Shown in pieces: positions 11,552-17,681 of a stretch of DNA of 19,116 nt (position 1 is its first letter; each line of letters begins with the position of its first letter). Under the pieces are notes generated by a model that was given only the letters and a program-made list of their open reading frames with translations, was not told the origin of the DNA and made no database searches. This DNA is from DASYPP01 sp036006525 (GTDB taxonomy: Bacteria > Gemmatimonadota > Gemmatimonadetes > Gemmatimonadales > GWC2-71-9), in NCBI GenBank assembly GCA_036006525.1, contig DASYPP010000005.1:1-19116 (forward strand), in the 5' to 3' direction. Made by a program: the position numbers and the translations under genes.

Positions 11552-12037
11552 ATGTACCTACTCTCTTTCGCTGCGCTGATACTCGCTCCCCATGCGCCGC
11601 CGCCCCAGGATTGGCTGCAGTCAGTTCTCAATGCCATGCAGCTTCCCGTCGTCGCGGCGGAAGCACGGGACGCCGGGGTGGCCGACGTCGATGTACGAGG
11701 GATTCTGGACCGGATCCGCCGCAATCGGCTTCCGGCTGAGGACGCCTGGCGAGTCCTTGATGAAGAGGTGCGGGTGGTTCGAGCGGGAGGACCCAGGGAG
11801 AACTTCGGAGCCTTTGTGCAAACCCAACTCGATGCCGGCCTGCGCGGGCAGGCCCTGGCGGAGGCCATTCGGCAGGAGCATGCTCGGCGCGGTATCGGTC
11901 GGCCGGACGCGGGGGAGGATCGCGATGGTGCAGGCAATCGACCGGGGGACGACAAGGACCGGGTGGTCAACGATCATCAGCGTGATAATCCGCCTGCCGT
12001 GCGGCGTGATTCGTCAAGAAAGGAGCGGAAACCATGA
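11552..12037 (+). CDS. small exported protein of unknown function
   Basis: A 161-residue protein with no family I recognise. The N-terminus 'MYLLSFAALILAPHA' looks like a short signal peptide with a cut site near residues 12-16, so export is likely. The middle (about 18-115) is predicted mostly helical, with 'VRGILDRIRRNRLPAEDAW' and 'LDAGLRGQALAEAIRQEH'. The last 45 residues are rich in D, R, K, G and N and are probably disordered. The start is ATG 11552, supported by its Shine-Dalgarno sequence; a GTG two codons upstream would add two residues. It lies 32 bases after K4 and its stop overlaps the next small gene (ATGA), so the two small proteins are probably made together. A role as partner or ligand of the neighbouring propeller kinases is only a guess. 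Confidence 0.75.
   Translation: MYLLSFAALILAPHAPPPQDWLQSVLNAMQLPVVAAEARDAGVADVDVRGILDRIRRNRLPAEDAWRVLDEEVRVVRAGGPRENFGAFVQTQLDAGLRGQALAEAIRQEHARRGIGRPDAGEDRDGAGNRPGDDKDRVVNDHQRDNPPAVRRDSSRKERKP
12020..12025 (+). promoter_or_regulatory. strong ribosome binding site for the small lipoprotein
   Basis: AAGGAG, eight bases before ATG 12034, inside the end of the preceding small gene. One of the strongest Shine-Dalgarno sequences in the window. Confidence 0.65.
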
Positions 12038-12309
12038 ACCGCCACACCACTCGTGCGGCGACCCTGGCCGCACTGCTCGTCGCCCTCGCCTGCCGCAAAG
12101 GCGGGACATCCGATCAGTCGATAAAGACCGGCGCGGGGGAGGATGTGGATCGCGCGGTCGCGGTAGCCCTGGGGATCAGGGCGAACCGCTCAGCGGCTGA
12201 GTCAGTCTTGAGCGCCCATCAGCTCACAGCGGAGCAGTTCGATTCCCTCATGTACGAGATCGCCTCCGACTCGGCAAAAGCGGCCGCGTACGCCAAGGCG
12301 ATTCAGTGA
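12034..12309 (+). CDS. small putative lipoprotein of unknown function
   Basis: A 91-residue protein. 'MNRHTTRAATLAALLVALAC' has basic residues, a hydrophobic core and a cysteine at 20, resembling a type II (lipoprotein) signal peptide. The residues before the Cys (V-A-L-A) are only a loose lipobox, because the -3 and -2 positions are not the favoured ones. The mature part (21-91) is predicted helical: 'VAVALGIRANRSAAESVL' and 'LTAEQFDSLMYEIASDS'. I do not recognise the family; a small helical protein such as a membrane-tethered adaptor is conceivable. It overlaps the preceding small gene by four bases (ATGA), has its own strong ribosome binding site, and ends 24 bases before K5. Confidence 0.75.
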   Translation: MNRHTTRAATLAALLVALACRKGGTSDQSIKTGAGEDVDRAVAVALGIRANRSAAESVLSAHQLTAEQFDSLMYEIASDSAKAAAYAKAIQ

Positions 12310-12333
12310 AATCAGTGCTCGGGATTTGATCGC

Positions 12334-14970
12334 ATGACCAGCTTGCCATCCCCACTGGCCATGGCGCTGGCGGACCGCTACCGCCTCGAACGGGAGCTGG
12401 GGCAGGGCGGCATGGCCACCGTCTACCTGGCCCAGGATGTCCGCCACGATCGCAAGGTGGCCATCAAGGTCCTGCGCCCCGAGCTGGCCGCGGTCATCGG
12501 CGCCGAGCGGTTCCTCCGCGAGATCAAGACCATCGCCAACCTGCAGCATCCCCATATCCTGGGTCTCATCGATTCCGGCGAAGTGAACGGCACCGCGTAT
12601 TACGTGATGCCTTACGTGGAAGGCGAGTCGCTCCGAGACCGCTTGAACCGGGAGAAGCAGCTCCCCATCTCCGATGCCGTCCGGTTCGCGACCGAGGTCG
12701 CCTCGGCGCTGGACTACGCCCACCGGCACGGGGTCATCCACCGGGATATCAAGCCGGAAAACGTCATGCTGCACGACGGCTCCGCCCTGGTGACCGACTT
12801 CGGTATCGCGCTCGCCGTGAGCAGCGCCAGCGGGAGCCGGATGACGGAGACCGGCATGTCGCTCGGTACCCCGAACTACATGAGTCCCGAGCAGGCGATG
12901 GGAGAGCGGGAAATCACCGCCCGGAGCGATGTGTACGCGCTGGGGGCCATGACCTACGAAATGCTGATTGGCGAGCCGCCGTTCAGCGGTCCCACCGCAC
13001 AGGCCATCGTGGCCAAGGTGCTGACCGAGGAGCCCCGCCCCCTGGTCCCCCGGCGGCATTCGATTCCGCCCGAGGTGGAAGCGGCGGTGCTCACGGCGCT
13101 GGAGAAGCTTCCGGCGGACCGGTTTGGTTCGGCGGCAGAGTTTGCCACGGCGCTCAGCGGCAGGGCGGCAGGTCGGCAGGGCGGCAGGATAAAACACCGC
13201 ACGGCAACGCCCGTGTCATCCGGCCGCCTGGTCGCCTTTGCCGCCGGGATCCTGGCCATCGTACTGGGTGCGTATTGGATTGGCGGCCGCACACATGGCC
13301 AATCATCCCTGCCACTCAGCTTCGGCCAATTCACCAAGGTGACTTGGGATCCCGGGGTCGAGGTGATGCCCGCGATTTCGCCGGACGGCAAGACCGTCGC
13401 CTTCGCCAGCGGAACCCAGATGCGGATGCGGATCTTCGTGCGCCCGGTATCCGGCGGCCGTGGCATCCCGCTCACCGATGACACCACCGAAGTTCAATCG
13501 CAGCCCCGGTGGTCACCCGATGGCAGCAGAGTGCTGTTCCTGGAGCGGGGCGGAGTCTTCAGTGCGCCGGCGTCCGGCGGGGCGGAGACTCCCGAGGTTC
13601 CGCCCGGGCGTTCGAGCCCCATCATGGCGGCGGCCTGGTCGCCGGATGGCAAGAGCATTGGCTATGCGATGGGCGACTCGATCCTCCTCCGGGATGCCCA
13701 GAACAATTCGAAGGGAATCGCCAGGGTCTTCGAGGCTGGAGGGTGCACCTGGAGTCCCGACGCCCGATACCTGGCCTGCTCATCGGGGAACGCCATCTCA
13801 CTTATGCCGGGCATCGTGTTCGGCAACGTGTCGCCCAGCAAGCTGGTGCTGGTGCGGGTCGACGATGGAAGCGTGCAGACCATCAGTGACAGTCTCTCAC
13901 TCAACCTGAGCCCGGTCTGGTCGGCCGATGGGGCCTGGCTCTACTTCGTCTCCAACCGTTATGGGCCGCGCGACATCTTCGCCCAGAAAGTCTCGGCAGG
14001 TAAGCCCGGCGGCCCGCCGGTTAGACTCACTACCGGGCTCAATGCCCACAGCATCTCCCTGTCGGCCGACGGCCGGCGGCTGGCCTACGCCGACATCGCT
14101 CTCGAGAGCAATGCGCGCGCGGTCACCCTGCCGGCGCATCCTCCGGTGGTGGTGACCAGCAACACCCAGCTCACAACGGGGGCCCAGACGGTAGAGGCCG
14201 AGTCCATGTCGCCCGACGGAAAGTGGCTGTTCTACGATTCGGACCTGACCGGCAACATGGACCTGTACCGCATGGCGCTGCCTCGGGGGACGCCGGAACG
14301 GCTCACCAACGACCCGGCCGACGACTTCTGGCCGGATGTATCGCCCAATGGGAAAGAGGTGGCATGGCACTCGTGGCGGGGCGGGTCGCGCGATATTTAC
14401 GTGATGCCGCTCGATGGAGGTCCCACCCAGCGGGTGACCACATCCCCGCGGCAGGAAGCCCTGGCCTCCTGGTCCCCGGATGGCAACCGCATTGCGTTTT
14501 CGGATTTCGGCGGCAGGGGTGGAGTCGGCATCGTGAACCGGACCAACGGGGCGTGGGGGCGGCCCCAATGGCTGCTCGACTGGGGTTACTTCCCTCGCTG
14601 GTCTCCCGATGGCAAGACTTTGAACTTCAGCAGCCGAATCGCCTTTGGATCGCTGTGGGTGATGGCGGCGGATTCCGGAGCCGTCCCCAGGCCGTTGGTG
14701 GACTCCGTAGGACCTCAAGGGCTGCTGGGGGATCCCTCGCAGTGGAGTCCGGACGGTCGCTCGGTCTACGTTCGCAGCATCGATTCGACCGGAAGCACGA
14801 CCCTCTGGGCGGTGCCTGCTCTGGGCGGGCCACCCCGCCTCCTGCTCACTCTGGACAGCCGGTACCTGAGTCCTTCCCGTGGCGGTTGGGGAGTCAGGGC
14901 TAACCAGTTCGTGTACTCCGCGCCAGAGCAGCGCAGCGATATCTGGGTGATGGAGGTGAGGCAACCATGA
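12334..14970 (+). CDS. K5: membrane Ser/Thr protein kinase with PD40/WD40-like propeller sensor
   Basis: An 878-residue kinase. ATG 12334 puts the ALADRYRLEREL motif at residues 11-22 as in K2, K4 and K6; the in-frame ATG at 12361 (M10) would cut too close to it. Kinase motifs are complete: GQGGMATVY, K45, E63, H136-R137-D138 (HRDIKPEN), DFG at D155 and SPEQ. The linker holds an 8-base tandem repeat (residues about 275-286, read as GRAAGRQGGR). A membrane helix follows at about 299-316. About ten PD40 blades fill the rest: 'ISPDGKTVAFAS', 'WSPDGSRVLFLERGG', 'MSPDGKWLFYDSDLTGNMD', 'VSPNGKEVAWHS', 'WSPDGNRIAFSD', 'WSPDGKTLNFSS'. C471 and C482 lie in one blade. It ends right after the last blade ('DIWVMEVRQP') without the tail seen in K2, K4 and K6. 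It follows the lipoprotein by 24 bases. Confidence 0.94.
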   Translation: MTSLPSPLAMALADRYRLERELGQGGMATVYLAQDVRHDRKVAIKVLRPELAAVIGAERFLREIKTIANLQHPHILGLIDSGEVNGTAYYVMPYVEGESLRDRLNREKQLPISDAVRFATEVASALDYAHRHGVIHRDIKPENVMLHDGSALVTDFGIALAVSSASGSRMTETGMSLGTPNYMSPEQAMGEREITARSDVYALGAMTYEMLIGEPPFSGPTAQAIVAKVLTEEPRPLVPRRHSIPPEVEAAVLTALEKLPADRFGSAAEFATALSGRAAGRQGGRIKHRTATPVSSGRLVAFAAGILAIVLGAYWIGGRTHGQSSLPLSFGQFTKVTWDPGVEVMPAISPDGKTVAFASGTQMRMRIFVRPVSGGRGIPLTDDTTEVQSQPRWSPDGSRVLFLERGGVFSAPASGGAETPEVPPGRSSPIMAAAWSPDGKSIGYAMGDSILLRDAQNNSKGIARVFEAGGCTWSPDARYLACSSGNAISLMPGIVFGNVSPSKLVLVRVDDGSVQTISDSLSLNLSPVWSADGAWLYFVSNRYGPRDIFAQKVSAGKPGGPPVRLTTGLNAHSISLSADGRRLAYADIALESNARAVTLPAHPPVVVTSNTQLTTGAQTVEAESMSPDGKWLFYDSDLTGNMDLYRMALPRGTPERLTNDPADDFWPDVSPNGKEVAWHSWRGGSRDIYVMPLDGGPTQRVTTSPRQEALASWSPDGNRIAFSDFGGRGGVGIVNRTNGAWGRPQWLLDWGYFPRWSPDGKTLNFSSRIAFGSLWVMAADSGAVPRPLVDSVGPQGLLGDPSQWSPDGRSVYVRSIDSTGSTTLWAVPALGGPPRLLLTLDSRYLSPSRGGWGVRANQFVYSAPEQRSDIWVMEVRQP
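13158..13189 (+). repeat. 8-base tandem repeat in K5 linker
   Basis: Four units of period 8: CGGCAGGG, CGGCAGGT, CGGCAGGG, CGGCAGGA. It lies between kinase domain and membrane helix and is read as a basic, Gly-rich linker. Confidence 0.85.
14952..14959 (+). promoter_or_regulatory. strong ribosome binding site for K6
   Basis: GGAGGTGA, seven bases before ATG 14967, near the ideal Shine-Dalgarno sequence. It lies inside the K5 coding end, where it codes for part of 'VMEVRQP'. Confidence 0.65.
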
Positions 14971-17681
14971 GCGCCGCGATAGAACGATTGGCCGCGGCCC
15001 TGGCTGACCGCTACCGGATCGAACGCGAGCTCGGCGCCGGCGGAATGGCCACGGTGTACCTCGCCGACGACCTCAAGCACGATCGCAAGGTCGCGGTGAA
15101 GGTGCTGCGGCCCGAGCTGGCCGCGGTGATCGGCGCCGAGCGTTTCCTGGCCGAGATCCGGACCACGGCGAAGTTGCAGCATTCCCACATCCTGCCGCTC
15201 CACGACTCGGGCGAGGTTCGCCTGGGCGACTCCGGAGACAACGGGCCCCGCTCTTTCCTTTATTACGTGATGCCTTTCGTGGAAGGCGAGTCTCTCCGCG
15301 ACCGGCTCAATCGCGAACAGCAGTTGCCAGTGTCCGATGCCGTCAGGATCGCCACCGAGGTCGCCTCGGCCCTCGACTATGCCCACCGGCACGGCGTCAT
15401 CCACCGCGACATCAAGCCGGAAAACATCCTGCTGCACGACGGCTCGGCCATGGTCGCCGATTTCGGGATCGCGCTCGCGGTGCGATCGGCCGGGGGCACC
15501 CGGATGACGGAAACCGGCATGTCGCTGGGTACTCCGCACTACATGAGCCCGGAACAGGCCATGGGTGAGCGGGAGATCACCGCCCGCTCCGATGTATATG
15601 CGCTGGGTGCGATAACGTACGAAATGCTGGTGGGTGAGCCGCCGTTTACCGGTCCCAGCGCCCAGTCGATCGTCGCCAAGGTGCTGACCGAGCAGCCGCG
15701 ACCACTGGTGCCGAAGCGGCACACCATACCGCCTCACATAGAGGCGACCGTGTTGATGGCGTTGGAGAAGCTGCCTGCCGACCGGTTTGCCAGCGCGGCC
15801 CAATTCTCTGAAGCGCTGGCGGGCAGGGGTGAAGGTCTGCACGTCGGCCGTACCCACGCCGGAGCATCTGCCGCCCTGCCGCCTGACGGCCTCGCCGCCC
15901 AATGGCGCCGCAATTTCTGGATCGCGGCATTTGTTGCAATTGCTCTCCTTGGTGTTGCTGGGTGGAGCTGGATTGGGGGCCGGAACTCGTCAGCTCCGAT
16001 TTCCCGGCAGTACGTCACCGCCGGCACCGGAATGAGTATCTACACGGGCGCCCCGTCGCTGGCGCTGTCGCCCGACGGCTCCATGCTGGCTTTTATCGAT
16101 ACCACCCCTGATGGCCCGATCTTTCTGAAACACCGGGCAGACTTGAACCCGGTCGCGATCCCGGGAACCGAGGGAGCGACCAATCCGACGTTTTCGCCGG
16201 ACGGCAAATGGATTGCCTACATGGTGAGCGGTCACCTTCGCAAGGTTGCCATCGCCGGCGGTTCTCCGATCAACCTTTCCGATTCCGCGGGCGCCGGTTT
16301 CTTCGCGGGCGTCGCCTGGCTGGAGGACAATAGCCTGGTGTACGTCACGACTTTGCTGACGCAGCTCCGGCGGATGAGTGCGGACGGCGGCGCCTCCACG
16401 GTCGTGGCAAGCACGGAAGACAGCGCCCTGTTGGGCCGGGGCGCCGGCGTCCCGGTCGCCCTTCCCGGCAACCACGGTGTCCTGTTCAAGGTCTGCACCT
16501 CCGGCTGTGTCACGATGGATATGTACGTGGCGGATCTCAAGGGGAATCAGAAGCTGCTCATCCCCGGCGCCGCGCTGGCCTGGTACCTGGGCGACGGCCG
16601 GCTCCTGTATGCGCAACGGGACGGCGCCGTCTTGATTGCCCCGTTCGACCTCGACCGGCTCGAGTTGACCGGGCCCGGTGTCCCGACCCTGAATGGCGTC
16701 CTGGTATCGACAGGATACCCCAACCTCACATGGTCGAAATCCGGCTCCCTGGTGTATCTCGAGGGGACCGGCAACGGCTCGGACGCCGAGGTGCTGCGGG
16801 TGACCCGGAGCGGCGTGGTAAGCCGGATCGATACCGCATGGTTCGGGTCCTTCAACTCGCTTGACCTCTCGCCCGATGGCCGGCGGGTGGCCGTCGGAGT
16901 GGGAACCGGCAACGGCGGGCTCAACATCTGGATCAAGCAGCTGGATCGGGGTCCCTTCAGCCGGCTTACCTTCAGCGGCCGGGACCGACGACCGGCCTGG
17001 TCCCCGGATGGACGCATGGTCGCGTTCGTCCGGGACACGGTGGGCGGGCTGGTGATGGGGCATGCCAGTGACGGCAGTGGCCCGGATGTGCCGCTGGCAC
17101 GACTCGATCAGCTCATCCAGGAAATCGACTGGTCCCCCGATGGCCGCTGGATCATAGGGCGAACCGACAATTCCGGGGCCGGCGCGGGCAACCTCCTTGG
17201 GTTTCGAACCGACGGGGACACCACGCTGCTGTCCATTGCCCCAACTCCGTATTCCGAATTACATCCGGCCCTCTCTCCCGATGGACACTGGCTGGCCTAT
17301 GCCAGCAACGAATCCGGGGCCTTCGAGGTGTATGTCCGGCCATTCCCGAACAGCGGCAGCGGGCGCTGGCAGGTGTCGCTCTCCGGCGGTAGCATGCCTC
17401 GGTGGTCTCGGAACGGCCGGGAGCTATATTTTGTCAACTCATCGAACCGGATGATGGTCGTGGTCGTTGCGACCCGTCCGGCATTCAGCGCCGGTTCGCC
17501 GGTCGCGCTGTTCAGCGTGGCAGGGTTCAGCCTCGACGCATTTCACCCTTCCTACGATGTGCTGCCCAACGGGGACTTCCTGATGCTCGGCCCCCACCAT
17601 TCCGGAGCCGATACCGGCCCGCCGCGCATCGTCTGGGTGGACAACTGGCTGAGCGATCTCAAGGCCCGCCGTTTCCAATGA
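14967..17681 (+). CDS. K6: membrane Ser/Thr protein kinase with PD40/WD40-like propeller sensor
   Basis: A 904-residue kinase whose ATG overlaps the K5 stop (ATGA). Kinase motifs are complete: GAGGMATVY, K45, E63, H146-R147-D148 (HRDIKPEN), DFG at D165 and SPEQ. Ten extra residues (around 85-95, acidic and Gly-rich) sit in the beta4-beta5 loop compared with K2 and K5. A linker with a decayed 8-base repeat leads to a membrane helix at about 317-336. The outer part is a propeller with PD40 blades: 'LSPDGSMLAFID', 'FSPDGKWIAYMV', 'LSPDGRRVAVGVG', 'WSPDGRMVAFVRD', 'LSPDGHWLAYASNESG', 'WSRNGRELYFVNS'. C510 and C514 form a CTSGC pair. The tail ('YDVLPNGDFLML', then 'VDNWLSDLKAR') matches K2 and K4 in layout. 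It stops in an ATGA overlap with K7. Confidence 0.94.
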   Translation: MSAAIERLAAALADRYRIERELGAGGMATVYLADDLKHDRKVAVKVLRPELAAVIGAERFLAEIRTTAKLQHSHILPLHDSGEVRLGDSGDNGPRSFLYYVMPFVEGESLRDRLNREQQLPVSDAVRIATEVASALDYAHRHGVIHRDIKPENILLHDGSAMVADFGIALAVRSAGGTRMTETGMSLGTPHYMSPEQAMGEREITARSDVYALGAITYEMLVGEPPFTGPSAQSIVAKVLTEQPRPLVPKRHTIPPHIEATVLMALEKLPADRFASAAQFSEALAGRGEGLHVGRTHAGASAALPPDGLAAQWRRNFWIAAFVAIALLGVAGWSWIGGRNSSAPISRQYVTAGTGMSIYTGAPSLALSPDGSMLAFIDTTPDGPIFLKHRADLNPVAIPGTEGATNPTFSPDGKWIAYMVSGHLRKVAIAGGSPINLSDSAGAGFFAGVAWLEDNSLVYVTTLLTQLRRMSADGGASTVVASTEDSALLGRGAGVPVALPGNHGVLFKVCTSGCVTMDMYVADLKGNQKLLIPGAALAWYLGDGRLLYAQRDGAVLIAPFDLDRLELTGPGVPTLNGVLVSTGYPNLTWSKSGSLVYLEGTGNGSDAEVLRVTRSGVVSRIDTAWFGSFNSLDLSPDGRRVAVGVGTGNGGLNIWIKQLDRGPFSRLTFSGRDRRPAWSPDGRMVAFVRDTVGGLVMGHASDGSGPDVPLARLDQLIQEIDWSPDGRWIIGRTDNSGAGAGNLLGFRTDGDTTLLSIAPTPYSELHPALSPDGHWLAYASNESGAFEVYVRPFPNSGSGRWQVSLSGGSMPRWSRNGRELYFVNSSNRMMVVVVATRPAFSAGSPVALFSVAGFSLDAFHPSYDVLPNGDFLMLGPHHSGADTGPPRIVWVDNWLSDLKARRFQ
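15868..15899 (+). repeat. decayed 8-base tandem repeat in K6 linker
   Basis: Four units of period 8: CTGCCGCC, CTGCCGCC, TGACGGCC, TCGCCGCC. Two are intact and two diverged. On the other strand the unit is GGCGGCAG, a rotation of the K5 unit. The array is read as 'SAALPPDGLAA' just before the membrane helix. Confidence 0.6.

Noticed and set aside
15211..15250. K6 beta4-beta5 loop insertion as a period-8 array
   Set aside because: The insertion is at the right place but neighbouring octamers do not match each other; at most it is a fully decayed array.
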